Assembly: GCF_009764645.1 (NCBI RefSeq)
Contig: NZ_RWIM01000070.1
Span: forward strand, 1 to 64,000
From: Pseudomonas sp. PB106
Lineage (GTDB): Bacteria > Pseudomonadota > Gammaproteobacteria > Pseudomonadales > Pseudomonadaceae
DNA: 64,000 nt
Direction: 5' to 3'
The stretch's first letter is position 1. The number at the start of each line of letters is the position of its first letter. Shown in pieces: positions 45,506-54,297 of this stretch. A program made the position numbers and the translations under genes. Below the pieces are notes generated by a model. It saw nothing but the letters and a program-made list of their open reading frames with translations, searched no databases and was not told the origin of the DNA.

Positions 45506-45916
45506 GCGCGGCAGTATGCCACGATGCTCACCGGAGATATCCAGCCGCTCGATTTGATCGTTCCCACGCTCTGCGTGGGAATGCCGCCCGGGACGCTCCG
45601 CGTCCCTTCCAGAGCCGAACGCGGAGCGTCCGTAGAGGCATTCCCACGCGGAGCGTGGGAACGAGCTGAGTTCTGGCTGAGCGATGGTTTTGGCCGAGGC
45701 CAAGGTTTCGCTGGCATCGGTCAGCAGAGCTTCGTTTTTGGTGTCGGCGGTTACCGCGTACATGACGCGGGTTCTGCGGGGCGGTGGTATGGAGCCGGGT
45801 GGACAGAGGTAATGGTCGAGAGCGCGGTCGGCGGCTTGGTGGAGCTTTCTGGAATCGATGGATTCGTAGGTTGATGTGGGATCGATGTTCGGACGGTTGG
45901 GTGTTGGTTTGATCAT
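45503..45916 (-). pseudogene. DUF6124 protein gene whose 3' end is replaced by a repeat
   Basis: From ATG 45916 (GGAG upstream) the reading is MIKPTPNRPNIDPTSTYESI, then RKLHQAADRALDHYLCPPG, the typical DUF6124 N-terminus of Pseudomonas. After about 84 residues (SAKTIAQPELS) the family sequence stops and the reading continues into the palindromic repeat at 45559-45664. There is no stop before zapE. The last 40 or so residues of a normal DUF6124 protein are missing. Confidence 0.7.
45559..45664. repeat. Second copy of the about 108-bp nested palindrome
   Basis: The arms TTCCCACGCTCTGCGTGGGA, ACGCTCCGCGT and their complements appear in the same order as at 14506-14613. This copy lies within the DUF6124/zapE frame on the minus strand and contains no stop in that frame. 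Confidence 0.92.
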
Positions 45917-45999
45917 GGTGAATCTCCGTGAAGGTCTGAGCCGCCACGACTTATCGCTAAACGTCCCGCCGTAACCGGCTGACCGTTGAGCACCCAGCG

Positions 46000-46014
46000 T
46001 ATTGACAGTCAATA
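46000..46014 (+). promoter_or_regulatory. Perfect palindrome TATTGACAGTCAATA
   Basis: A seven-base dyad around a central A lies about 77 bases before the aldo/keto reductase start. TTGACA inside it could be a -35 box, with CATATT about 19 bases on. It looks like a repressor operator over a promoter. The regulator is unknown. Confidence 0.5.
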
Positions 46015-46090
46015 TTACCAGCATCATATTGGCGCCATATTTCACCCGTAATTTTATTCTCACAGAGCGATTTTCATCGAGGGCGTTGCC

Positions 46091-47143
46091 ATGCACTACA
46101 AGGTTTTCGGTCGTAAAACCGGCCTGCGCGTTTCGGAACTGGCGCTCGGCGCCGGCAACTTCGGCACTGGTTGGGGCCACGGCGCGGAACGCGATGAGGC
46201 CAAGCGCATCTTTGATGGCTATCTCGAAGCCGGGGGCAATTTCATTGATACCGCCAATGGCTATCAGGGTGGGCAATCGGAATCGATGCTCAGCGAATTC
46301 ATCGCTCCGGAGCGTGACCGCCTGGTAATCGCCACCAAATACAGCATGGGGACTACGCCGGCGGACGGCATTTCCCACACCGGCAACAGCCGTAAAAACA
46401 TGGTGCGCGCCGTCGAAGAAAGCCTGAAACGCTTGAACACCGATCACATTGATCTGTTCTGGGCGCATATCAGCGATGGCGTGACGCCTATGGAAGAAAT
46501 CTTGCGTGGGTTCGATGATCTGGTACGCGCGGGGAAAATTCACTACGCCGGATTGTCCAATTTCCCGGCATGGCGCATCGCCCGCGCCGACGTGCTTGCA
46601 GAGGTGCGTGGCTTCGCGCCGATTGCGGCGATTCAGGTCGAATACAGCCTGGCCGAGCGCAGCGCCGAACGCGAGTTGCTGCCCATGGCTGAAGCCCTCG
46701 GCTTGGCCGCCACGCTGTGGTCACCCCTGGGCGGCGGCTTCCTCACCGGCAAATATCGCGGCAACGATGACAACAACCGTGCCGCCAAACTCGGCATGTT
46801 GGTGCATGCGGAAAAGAGCGCCCGGGAAACCGCCCTTCTCGACACCTTGCTCGCCGTCGCTGCTGAACTCGACGCCAGCCCGACCCACGTCGCCATTGCC
46901 TGGCTACGGGAAAAAGCCAAACGCTCGACCACCGCGCTGATTCCGATTCTTGGGTCGCGCACCCGCGAACAACTTGACGCGACGTTGGGTGCACTCGACG
47001 TGCAATTGAGCGATGACCAACTGGCCCGACTCGATGGCATCAGCAGCACGGCGGCGGGTGTTCCACACGAGACGATTGTCAGCTCTGCGCCGCGTTATAC
47101 CGGTTCGCAGGCGCTGGATTTGCCTAAGGTTCCGGTGGCGTGA
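46091..47143 (+). CDS. Aldo/keto reductase
   Basis: This 350-residue TIM-barrel oxidoreductase has the catalytic tetrad Asp53 and Tyr58 (FIDTANGYQG), Lys83 (VIATKYS) and His126 (DLFWAHISDG). SNFPAWRIA and the C-terminal PILGSRTREQLDATLGAL segment bind the 2'-phosphate end of NADPH. It belongs to the YajO/Tas-like group of general carbonyl reductases. The palindrome upstream suggests dedicated control. It stands alone between repeat elements. Confidence 0.9.
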   Translation: MHYKVFGRKTGLRVSELALGAGNFGTGWGHGAERDEAKRIFDGYLEAGGNFIDTANGYQGGQSESMLSEFIAPERDRLVIATKYSMGTTPADGISHTGNSRKNMVRAVEESLKRLNTDHIDLFWAHISDGVTPMEEILRGFDDLVRAGKIHYAGLSNFPAWRIARADVLAEVRGFAPIAAIQVEYSLAERSAERELLPMAEALGLAATLWSPLGGGFLTGKYRGNDDNNRAAKLGMLVHAEKSARETALLDTLLAVAAELDASPTHVAIAWLREKAKRSTTALIPILGSRTREQLDATLGALDVQLSDDQLARLDGISSTAAGVPHETIVSSAPRYTGSQALDLPKVPVA

Positions 47144-47157
47144 GGGTTTGGGGATCT

Positions 47158-47232
47158 GCTTGCGAAGGCGTCAGGCCAGCTAGTACAGCGGTTAGCTGAT
47201 CTGACGCCTTCGCGAGCAAGCTCGCTCCCACA
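47158..47232. repeat. REP-like inverted repeat, mixed arms
   Basis: GCGAAGGCGTCAG on the left is the complement of CTGACGCCTTCGC on the right; the right arm then continues GAGCAAGCTCGCTCCCACAG, as in the 11483 element. It lies between the convergent aldo/keto reductase and agmatinase genes. Confidence 0.85.
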
Positions 47233-47251
47233 GGGGTTCTGCACACGGGTT

Positions 47252-48211
47252 TTAATAATCGACTTTGTGGCGGGCGGCGTAGAGGCAGAGCATTTCCATG
47301 GCCAGCGTGGCGGCGGCGAGTGAGGTGACGTCGGCGTGATCGTAGGCCGGGGCGACTTCGACCACGTCCATGCCGACCAGATTGATCCCGCGCAAACCGC
47401 CGAGAATCTCCAGCGCCTGCACCGTGCTCAAACCGCCACACACCGGCGTACCCGTGCCGGGGGCGAAGGCCGGGTCGAGGCAGTCGATGTCGAACGTCAG
47501 ATAAACCGGGTTATCGCCGACCCGCGCGCGGATCGCTTCGACAATCGCTTCGCAGCCACGCCGATGCACCTGCCGCGCATCGAGAATTTGAAAACCCATC
47601 GGGTCGTCATTGGTGGTGCGCAGACCGATCTGCACCGAGCGCGCTGGATCGACCAGCCCTTCCCGCGCGGCATGCCAGAACATGGTGCCGTGATCGACGC
47701 GCTTGCCCTCTTCGTCCGGCCAGGTGTCGCTGTGCGCATCGAAGTGAATCAGCGACAGTGTGCCGTGCTTGCGCGCATGAGCTTTGAGCAGCGGATAGCT
47801 GATGAAGTGATCGCCGCCGAAGGTGAGCATGGCGCTGCCGGCATTGAGAATGCGCTCGGCATGGGCTTCGATGCTTTCCGGGATGCTGTGCGGTGAGCCG
47901 TAATCGAAATCGCAGTCGCCATAATCGATCACCGCCAGATGATCGAACGGGTCGAACGCCCACGGCCAGTGGCGCTCCCAGGCTATCCCGGTGGACGCGG
48001 CACGAATCCCGCGCGGCCCGAAACGTGCGCCGGGGCGGTTGCTGGTGGCGGTGTCGAACGGCACGCCGCTGACGGCGACATCGACGCCACGCAAGTCTCG
48101 GCTGTAGCGCCGGCGCATGAAACTGGTGATGCCGGCGTAGGTGCTTTCGGCAGCAGTGCCGTAAAGGCTGTCACGGGTCATGGCCTGGTCGTTTTGCATT
48201 GGCACGTCCAT
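47252..48211 (-). CDS. speB: Agmatinase (ureohydrolase family)
   Basis: This 319-residue manganese enzyme hydrolyses agmatine to putrescine and urea. The metal-binding motifs are GGDHFISYP, HFDAHSDTWPD and TFDIDCLDPAFAPGTGTP. GVPFDTATSNRPGARFGPRGIR and GMDVVEVAPAYD are also conserved, and the whole chain is close to E. coli SpeB. A guanidinobutyrase role cannot be excluded, since family substrates differ. AAGGAG precedes ATG 48211. It is downstream of a polyamine-binding protein gene, about 40 bases away on the same strand, which supports use of an amine as nitrogen source. Confidence 0.9.
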   Translation of the reverse strand: MDVPMQNDQAMTRDSLYGTAAESTYAGITSFMRRRYSRDLRGVDVAVSGVPFDTATSNRPGARFGPRGIRAASTGIAWERHWPWAFDPFDHLAVIDYGDCDFDYGSPHSIPESIEAHAERILNAGSAMLTFGGDHFISYPLLKAHARKHGTLSLIHFDAHSDTWPDEEGKRVDHGTMFWHAAREGLVDPARSVQIGLRTTNDDPMGFQILDARQVHRRGCEAIVEAIRARVGDNPVYLTFDIDCLDPAFAPGTGTPVCGGLSTVQALEILGGLRGINLVGMDVVEVAPAYDHADVTSLAAATLAMEMLCLYAARHKVDY

Positions 48212-48250
48212 CGGAGTGCTCCTTCTTATTTTATTGAGAACTATTGAGGA

Positions 48251-49342
48251 CTATTGGTGGCTACGGAACGTGGTCCAGAGGCGCGTGCGCTGGCGCATGT
48301 CCTTGAGACTCATGCTGCGGTCGGCGTACAGCCGTGCGCGCACATCGCTCGGCGGGTAGATGTCGGGATCGCTGCGCACCGCTTCATCCACCAACGGCGT
48401 CGCAGCCTGATTGGCGGTGGCGAAGAACAGCGTGTTGGTCAGTTCAGCCACCGATTCGGGGCGCAACATGAACTCGATAAACGCTCGGGCGGCGTCCGGG
48501 TGCGGCGCGTCTTTCGGAATGGCGAGATTGTCTTGCCAGATCAGCGTGCCTTCCTTGGGAATGCGATACGCGACTTCGTACGGCTTGTTGGCCTTGCGTG
48601 CCTGATCGGCGGCCATGCTCGCATCACCGTTGTAAGTCAGCGCCAGACACACATTGCCGCTGGCCAGATCATTGATCTGTCGACCGGTAGCGACGTAGAG
48701 CACCGACGGTTGGAGTTTTTGCAATAGCGCCTCGGCCGCCGCCAGGTCCTGTTTGTCGGTGCTGTAAGGGTCTTTGCCCAAATAATGCAGGGCCAGACCG
48801 ATGACTTCCTGCGGCGAATCCAGAATCGCAATCCCGCAGTCCTTGAGCTTGCTAGCGTATTCGGGTTTGAACAGCAGGTCGAGGCTGTTCAGCGGCACGT
48901 CCGGCAGACGCTGCTTTACCGCTTCGACATTCATGCCCAGCCCCAACGTGCCCCAGGTATACGGCACGCCATAGCGATTGCCGGGGTCGACGGCGGCGAG
49001 TTTCTCCAGCAAGTCCGGATCAAGATTGGCGTAGCCCTTGAGGCCCGCGTGGGGAATTTCTTTCAGGGCGCCGGCGGCCAATCCACGGGCCAGCACGCTG
49101 GAGGATGGCACCACCACGTCATAACCGCTGCCGCCGGTAAGCAGCTTGGTTTCCAATACTTCGGAAGTATCGAAGGTGTCGTAGCGCACATGAATCCCGG
49201 TTTCCTGCTCGAAACGCTGCAGGGTCTGCGGCGGTACGTAATCGGCCCAGCTGTAGAGGTTGAGGGTTTTGTCCTCGGCCTGAGCCTGGATGGCCACGGA
49301 CAACAACAGCGCTGGGAAACACAGCTTGAAAAAGGGAGCCAT
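48251..49342 (-). CDS. Periplasmic polyamine-binding protein (PotF/PotD type)
   Basis: This 363-residue protein has a signal peptide (MAPFFKLCFPALLLSVAIQAQA) and a mature start DKTLNLYSWADYVPPQTLQRFE, the hallmark of PotD/PotF-like binding proteins. YDVVVPSSSVLARGL, YTWGTLGLGMN and YNGDASMAADQA line the ligand site. It should deliver putrescine, spermidine or a guanidino-amine to an ABC importer, but no permease or ATPase gene lies beside it. ATG 49342 is chosen at the signal peptide. It is co-directional with speB and divergent from a LysR gene. Confidence 0.9.
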   Translation of the reverse strand: MAPFFKLCFPALLLSVAIQAQAEDKTLNLYSWADYVPPQTLQRFEQETGIHVRYDTFDTSEVLETKLLTGGSGYDVVVPSSSVLARGLAAGALKEIPHAGLKGYANLDPDLLEKLAAVDPGNRYGVPYTWGTLGLGMNVEAVKQRLPDVPLNSLDLLFKPEYASKLKDCGIAILDSPQEVIGLALHYLGKDPYSTDKQDLAAAEALLQKLQPSVLYVATGRQINDLASGNVCLALTYNGDASMAADQARKANKPYEVAYRIPKEGTLIWQDNLAIPKDAPHPDAARAFIEFMLRPESVAELTNTLFFATANQAATPLVDEAVRSDPDIYPPSDVRARLYADRSMSLKDMRQRTRLWTTFRSHQ

Positions 49343-49441
49343 GACGAACACCTGACCAGAGGAAGTGGTTGCAGGATGCGCCATCGGATACATTAGAAAA
49401 ATAGCGCAATAATCATCCTGACTTTATCCCGGAGTAATGTG

Positions 49442-50341
49442 ATGTTGGGGCAACTCCACGACTTGGATCTACAGTTGCTGCGCCTCTTTGTGCGGGTGGT
49501 CGAGTGCGGTGGTTTCAGTGCCGCGCAAGGTGATCTGGGCCTGAGCCAGTCGAGCATCAGCCAGCAAATGGCCAAACTGGAAACGCGCCTGGGCTATCGC
49601 CTGTGCAGCCGGGGCAAGGGCGGATTCAGCGTGACGCCCAAGGGTGAGCAATTGCTGCTCGCCGTGCGCGCGCTGTTCGAGTCGATCGAACTGTTTCGCC
49701 ATCAATCCAACGGCGTCGCCGGGCGCTTGATCGGTGAAGTGCGTCTGGGGATTTCCGAGTCGGTCGATCAGTCGGTGCTGCAACGTGTCGCCGAAGCGAT
49801 CCGGCGTTTTCGTCAGCGCGACGAATCGGTACGGATCGAGTTGATCAGCGCCATGCCCGGCGAAATGGAGCGTCTGCTGTTGCAACAGCGGCTGGATCTG
49901 GCGATCGGCTATTTCTCGCAAGTGCAGAGCGCCTTCGATTACCGCCAGTTATTCAGCGAAACCCAGCATTTGTATTGCGCGCCGGGCCATCCGTTGTTCA
50001 GCGAATCGACGCCCAGCGATGCAGCGCTCGAGGCGTGCGACCGAGTCGATCATCCGTACCGTTTTCTGCGCAGCGACGAGCCGTTCCAGGGCAAGGTCTG
50101 TTCGGCGCGTTCGGAGCAGGTCGAGGGCACGTTGGCGTTTATCCTGTCGGGCAAACATGTCGGTTATCTGCCGGACCACTACGCGCGGGGCTGGCAGGAT
50201 AGAGGTTTGCTGCGCACCGTGCGTGAAGGCGAGTTGAGTTTCGAGGTGGCATTTCATCTGGCGCGGCATCGGGCGCAGGTGCCGGGGGATGCGCAAAAAG
50301 CCTTTGAACAGGACTTATTGGCTGCCTTCAAACCTGTGTAG
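49442..50341 (+). CDS. LysR-family regulator beside agmatinase genes
   Basis: This 299-residue regulator has an N-terminal winged helix (LQLLRLFVRVVECGGFSAAQ, then SSISQQMAKLETRLGYRL) and an effector domain with LIGEVRLGISESVDQSVLQ and GYFSQVQSAFDYRQLF. CGGAG precedes ATG 49442; a GTG just before it is also possible. It is divergent from the polyamine-binding gene with about 100 bases between, so it probably controls that gene and speB in response to an amine. This is inferred from position only. Confidence 0.9.
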   Translation: MLGQLHDLDLQLLRLFVRVVECGGFSAAQGDLGLSQSSISQQMAKLETRLGYRLCSRGKGGFSVTPKGEQLLLAVRALFESIELFRHQSNGVAGRLIGEVRLGISESVDQSVLQRVAEAIRRFRQRDESVRIELISAMPGEMERLLLQQRLDLAIGYFSQVQSAFDYRQLFSETQHLYCAPGHPLFSESTPSDAALEACDRVDHPYRFLRSDEPFQGKVCSARSEQVEGTLAFILSGKHVGYLPDHYARGWQDRGLLRTVREGELSFEVAFHLARHRAQVPGDAQKAFEQDLLAAFKPV

Positions 50342-50422
50342 GAGCTGCCGGAGGCTGCGATCTTTTGATCTTGATCCAAAAAAACAAAATCAAAAGATCG
50401 CAGCCTTCGGCAGCTCCTACAG
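50337..50422. repeat. REP inverted pair (GATCGCAGCCTTCGGCAGCTCCTACA class)
   Basis: The left arm (TGTAGGAGCTGCCGGAGGCT) overlaps the last codons of the LysR gene, and the right arm is full. It lies between two co-directional genes. Confidence 0.9.
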
Positions 50423-50555
50423 AATCGGTTCGGCTCCTCACCCCAATAAAACCTGACCTTTCAGGCAGTTATTGCTCGTTGCCCTCGCCGTCCTCTTGCG
50501 GCATTCTGCGCGTCCATTTTTTGACCCGGCACCGCCTCGCGGCACGCAAATCACC

Positions 50556-52022
50556 ATGACCGCCTCTGAAAAAGTCCCGCGCAACAACGATCTGATCTAC
50601 GGCCTCAACGACCGTCCGCACCTCACCGCCACCGTCTTCGCCGCGTTGCAACACGTGCTGGCCAGCTTCGTCGGCATCATCACGCCGACGCTGATCATGG
50701 GCGGCGCCCTCGGTCTGCAAAGTGAAATCCCCTACCTGATCAGCATGGCGCTGTTCGTCTCCGGCCTCGGCACGTTTGTGCAGGCCAAGCGATTCGGCCC
50801 GGTTGGTTCGGGATTGCTGTGCCTGCAAGGCACCAGTTTTTCCTTTATCAGCGTGATTCTCAGCGCCGGCTTCATGGTCAAGGCGCGTGGCGGCGGCACC
50901 GATGAAATTCTCTCGACGATCTTCGGCGTGTGTTTCTTCGCCGCGTTCATCGAAGTGGTGTTGAGCCAGTTCATCGGCAAATTGCGCATGCTGATCACCC
51001 CGGTGGTCACCGGCACGATCATCACGCTGATGGGCCTGTCGCTGATCAAAGTCGCGATGACCGACATTGCCGGCGGTTTCGGCGCGGCGGATCTCGGCGC
51101 GTCCAGCCATGTGTTCCTCGCGGCGCTGGTGATTGGCACCATCGTTGTGCTGAACCGCGTCGATGTGCCGTTCCTGCGTCTGGGCGCCATTGTGATCGGC
51201 CTCACCCTCGGTTACGTCGTCGCCTGGCTGATGGGCACTGTGGATTTCGCCTCGATGCCTGAGGTGCCTCTGGTCAGCGTGCCCGTGCCGTTCAAGTACG
51301 GTTTCAATTTCGACTGGGTGGCGTTCGTGCCGGTGGCGGTGATTTTCCTCGTCTCGCCGCTGGAAGCCGCCGGCGATCTGACCGCCAACTCGATGATCTC
51401 GCGGCAACCGGTGAAAGGCCCGTTGTACATCCGTCGGATCAAGTCCGGGCTGCTCGCCGACGGCCTCAACTCGGCGATGGCGGCGGTGTTCAACAGCATG
51501 CCGATGGTGACCTTCGCGCAGAACAACGGCGTGATTCAGCTGACCGGCGTGGCCAGCCGCTACGTGGCCTTCTTCATTGCTGGCCTGCTGGTGCTGCTGG
51601 GTTTGTTCCCGATGATCGGCGCGGTGCTGCAACTGATGCCGAAACCGGTGCTCGGCGGTGCTGAACTGGTGATGTTCGGCACCGTCGCCGTGGCCGGGAT
51701 CAAGATCCTCGCCGAAGCCGGCCTGCATCGGCGCAACATGCTCATCGTGGCCATTTCCCTCGGCATGGGCCTGGGTATCGCGGCGGTGCCGGAAGTGCTG
51801 CGTGAACTGCCGCAAGCGCTGCGCAACATCTTCGAATCGCCGATCACCGTCGGGGCGTTGTGCGCTATCGTGCTGAACATCTTCCTGCCTGAAGAATTCA
51901 TCGAGCTGGAAGAAGACGATTTCGACCCGGAAGCTTCCATTCTTCAGGTCATGGAAAACCCGGACATGCCGGCCAAGGGTGAACCAGCCCAGCCAGCGGC
52001 TGTCGCACAGTTGAACCGTTAA
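50556..52022 (+). CDS. Nucleobase:cation symporter-2 (xanthine/uracil permease family)
   Basis: This 488-residue permease has 14 predicted helices. Family signatures are TATVFAALQHVLASFVGIITP near the N-terminus, GSGLLCLQGTSFSFI, and QNNGVIQLTGVASRYV, in which the Gln-Asn-Asn-Gly lies in the substrate-binding half helix. MFGTVAVAGIKIL is also conserved. The group transports xanthine, uric acid or uracil with protons. The C-terminus is acidic then Pro/Ala-rich. ATG 50556 is chosen to match family N-termini, although the ribosome site is weak. A terminator follows. Confidence 0.9.
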   Translation: MTASEKVPRNNDLIYGLNDRPHLTATVFAALQHVLASFVGIITPTLIMGGALGLQSEIPYLISMALFVSGLGTFVQAKRFGPVGSGLLCLQGTSFSFISVILSAGFMVKARGGGTDEILSTIFGVCFFAAFIEVVLSQFIGKLRMLITPVVTGTIITLMGLSLIKVAMTDIAGGFGAADLGASSHVFLAALVIGTIVVLNRVDVPFLRLGAIVIGLTLGYVVAWLMGTVDFASMPEVPLVSVPVPFKYGFNFDWVAFVPVAVIFLVSPLEAAGDLTANSMISRQPVKGPLYIRRIKSGLLADGLNSAMAAVFNSMPMVTFAQNNGVIQLTGVASRYVAFFIAGLLVLLGLFPMIGAVLQLMPKPVLGGAELVMFGTVAVAGIKILAEAGLHRRNMLIVAISLGMGLGIAAVPEVLRELPQALRNIFESPITVGALCAIVLNIFLPEEFIELEEDDFDPEASILQVMENPDMPAKGEPAQPAAVAQLNR

Positions 52023-52037
52023 ACATTGCGTTGCAGA

Positions 52038-52071
52038 AAGGGCTGCGCCGGTGACGGTTCAGCCCTTTTTC
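52038..52071 (+). terminator. Intrinsic terminator after the NCS2 permease
   Basis: AAAGGGCTG and CAGCCCTTT form the stem, followed by a run of T. It ends about 15 bases before the next gene. Confidence 0.85.
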
Positions 52072-52086
52072 GTTGAGAGACTGTTT

Positions 52087-52560
52087 ATGCGCCGCGTCCA
52101 AGCCGTGATTCTGTCGTTACTGTTGTTGTCGCTCAGTGCCTGCGCGCTGTTTCCCAACCGTGATCCGGTCAACATCAACGTGGTTGGCCTCGAACCGTTG
52201 CCGAGCCAGGATCTGGAAGTGCGTTTCGCGATCAAACTGCGCGTGAAGAACCCCAATGATACGGCCATCGATTACAACGGCATCGCCCTGGATCTGGACG
52301 TCAATGGCCATTCCCTGGCCTCGGGTGTCAGCGACCAGAGCGGTTCGATCCCGCGTTTTTCCGAAACCATTGTCAGCGTCCCGGTCAGCGTTTCCGCGTT
52401 CTCGGTACTGCGCCAGACCCTTGGCCTGAGCCAGACGCAAACCCTCGACAATCTCCCCTACGTGTTGCGCGGCAAACTCGCCGGCGGCTTGTTCGGCACC
52501 ATGCGCTTTGTCGACAGCGGCACGCTGAGCTTGCCCAAGGCCACTGCCGCGACCTGGTAA
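52087..52560 (+). CDS. LEA type 2 (WHy domain) lipoprotein
   Basis: This 157-residue protein has a lipoprotein signal with lipobox LSAC (Cys about 19). The mature domain DPVNINVVGLEPLPSQDLEVRF, followed by RVKNPNDTAIDYNGIALDLDVNG, is the water-stress/hypersensitive-response (LEA_2) fold. Pseudomonas members are small envelope lipoproteins of unknown role, thought to aid desiccation tolerance. It begins shortly after the terminator; the ribosome site is GAGAGAC. Confidence 0.88.
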   Translation: MRRVQAVILSLLLLSLSACALFPNRDPVNINVVGLEPLPSQDLEVRFAIKLRVKNPNDTAIDYNGIALDLDVNGHSLASGVSDQSGSIPRFSETIVSVPVSVSAFSVLRQTLGLSQTQTLDNLPYVLRGKLAGGLFGTMRFVDSGTLSLPKATAATW

Positions 52561-52610
52561 AAATGCGTTAGCCTCCAGCGTTCTATAAGGACACTTGGAG
52601 GCCGCAGGTT

Positions 52611-53156
52611 ATGGACGACACACCGACGCTGCACACCGAACGGCTGATATTGCGCCCGATGGAACTGGCCGACGCCGAGGCGGTGCAACAAATGTTCCCG
52701 CACTGGGACGTGGTGCGCTATCTCAACGCCGCCGTGCCATGGCCGTATCCGGATGACGGCGCCCTCACCTATTTGCGCGACATTGCCTTGCCGGCAGTGG
52801 CGGCTGGCAAGGAATGGCACTGGTCGATTCGCCTGAAATCGGCACCGCAGCAGTTGATCGGCAATGTCAGCCTGATGGATCAGCCAGACAACAACCGTGG
52901 CTTCTGGCTCGCGCCGGCGTGGCAGGGTCAGGGACTGATGACTGAAGCAAGTACGGCAGTGACCGATTACTGGTTCAACGTACTGAATCGCCCACTGATG
53001 CGCGTGCCGAAAGCGGCGCCGAACATTGGCTCGCGCAGGCTTTCCGAGCGGGTTGGCATGCGCTTGATTCGCAGTGATGAAGATGATTTTGTCGGCGGGC
53101 GGTTTCCGCGGGAGATCTGGGAAATTACCCGGGAAGAATGGCGGCAACGGCGCTAA
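52611..53156 (+). CDS. GNAT acetyltransferase, RimJ/RimL-like
   Basis: This 181-residue protein starts TLHTERLILRPMELADAEAVQQM, the typical RimJ/RimL N-terminus. The acetyl-CoA core is NRGFWLAPAWQGQGLMTEAS, and the closing strand NIGSRRLSERVGMRLI. The acceptor may be a ribosomal protein N-terminus or a small molecule; nothing nearby narrows it. It begins 50 bases after the lipoprotein gene on the same strand. Confidence 0.88.
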   Translation: MDDTPTLHTERLILRPMELADAEAVQQMFPHWDVVRYLNAAVPWPYPDDGALTYLRDIALPAVAAGKEWHWSIRLKSAPQQLIGNVSLMDQPDNNRGFWLAPAWQGQGLMTEASTAVTDYWFNVLNRPLMRVPKAAPNIGSRRLSERVGMRLIRSDEDDFVGGRFPREIWEITREEWRQRR

Positions 53157-53179
53157 TCTCAAACCCTGTGATTTTCCCC

Positions 53180-53268
53180 GTAGGAGTGAGCCTGCTCGCG
53201 ATAGCGGTATGTCATTCAACATCGATGTTGACTGAGTGAACGCCATCGCGAGCAGGCTCACTCCTACA
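53180..53268. repeat. REP inverted pair (GTAGGAGTGAGCCTGCTCGCGATAGCG class)
   Basis: Both arms match the element at 34401-34488, with a different spacer. It separates the convergent GNAT and nitrilase genes. Confidence 0.92.
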
Positions 53269-53289
53269 GGTTTTGTGTAAAGTCTCAGG

Positions 53290-54213
53290 TCAGGTGTTGA
53301 AGCGCACCCCCGGTTTCGCGCGTTCATCGACGCTCAACTCAAACACATCCGGCCGCGCATAGTGGCCAACCACGTCGTAGTCGTAACGCGCGCGAATCAA
53401 TTCATCGGTATCAATCTCAGCGGTCAATAGCCCGGCCTCCCCGCGCAACGGCCCCGCCAATACATCGCCCATTGGCCCGACAATCACGCTGCCGCCAGCA
53501 ATCAACGGGCGATCCGCCGGCCAGTTGGCAATCTCCACGCCCAGTTCTTCAGGCGATGCCTGCACCTGACAGGCACTGACCACAAAGCAGCGACCTTCGT
53601 GAGCGATATGGCGCATGCTGACCTGCCACATTTCCCGTTCGTCCACGGTCGGCGCGCACCACACTTCGACGCCTTTGGCGTACATCGCCGTGCGCAGCAG
53701 CGGCATCATGTTTTCCCAGCACACCACCGCGCCGACCTTGCCGACCTGGGTGTCGAGCACCGGCAGGGTCGAGCCGTCGCCCTTGCCCCAGATCAGGCGT
53801 TCGGTGCCGGTGGGCATCAGTTTGCGGTGTTTGGCCAGCAGCCCGGCCTGCGGGTCGAAATACAGCGCCGTGCAATACAAGGTGCTGCCGGCCCGCTCGA
53901 TCACGCCGATGACCAGATTGGCCCCGGTGCGCGCCGACAAACCGGCCAGTGCTTCGGTCTCCGCGCCAGGCACATCAATCGCATTGGCGAAATAACGCGC
54001 GTAGGCCTCACGCCCTTCCGGCAAGCGATAACCCAGTTGCGTGCCGAAGCCCTCGCCTTTCGGGTAGCCACCGAGCAAGGCTTCCGGCATGACCACCAGC
54101 GCCGCGCCGGCTTCGATGATCGCTTCTTCCCAGCTGAGAATCTGTTCCAGGGTTTCGCCTTTGCCACCGGGCAAGGCGCCAATTTGCAGGGCAGCAACAA
54201 TTGACTTGGGCAT
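53290..54213 (-). CDS. Nitrilase (carbon-nitrogen hydrolase)
   Basis: This 307-residue enzyme starts at ATG 54213 with GGAG eight bases upstream (an in-frame GTG lies at 54222). The catalytic triad is Glu44 in [11 protein letters not shown], Lys131 in [10 protein letters not shown] and Cys165 in [12 protein letters not shown], a nitrilase-branch pattern rather than an amidase one. It should convert an organic nitrile directly to the acid and ammonia. It is divergent from a LysR gene, so its expression is probably substrate induced. The native substrate is unknown; plant-derived nitriles are plausible for this genus. Confidence 0.9.
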   Translation of the reverse strand: MPKSIVAALQIGALPGGKGETLEQILSWEEAIIEAGAALVVMPEALLGGYPKGEGFGTQLGYRLPEGREAYARYFANAIDVPGAETEALAGLSARTGANLVIGVIERAGSTLYCTALYFDPQAGLLAKHRKLMPTGTERLIWGKGDGSTLPVLDTQVGKVGAVVCWENMMPLLRTAMYAKGVEVWCAPTVDEREMWQVSMRHIAHEGRCFVVSACQVQASPEELGVEIANWPADRPLIAGGSVIVGPMGDVLAGPLRGEAGLLTAEIDTDELIRARYDYDVVGHYARPDVFELSVDERAKPGVRFNT

Positions 54214-54297
54214 TGCATTCACTCCGTCCGGTTCAGATGTTGCCGATTCTGCGGCGCCACGCGATCATGAATAAAGCCCAAATCACTGCTGAATGAT

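Noticed and set aside
15901..50422. CRISPR-like regularity of the repeated 20-30 base units
   Set aside because: The copies are scattered, inverted in pairs and kilobases apart, with no spacers or cas genes. They are REP elements.
50469..51815. Minus-strand frame opposite the NCS2 permease
   Set aside because: The His/Arg/Glu-rich antisense product is typical of frames opposite GC-rich membrane protein genes.
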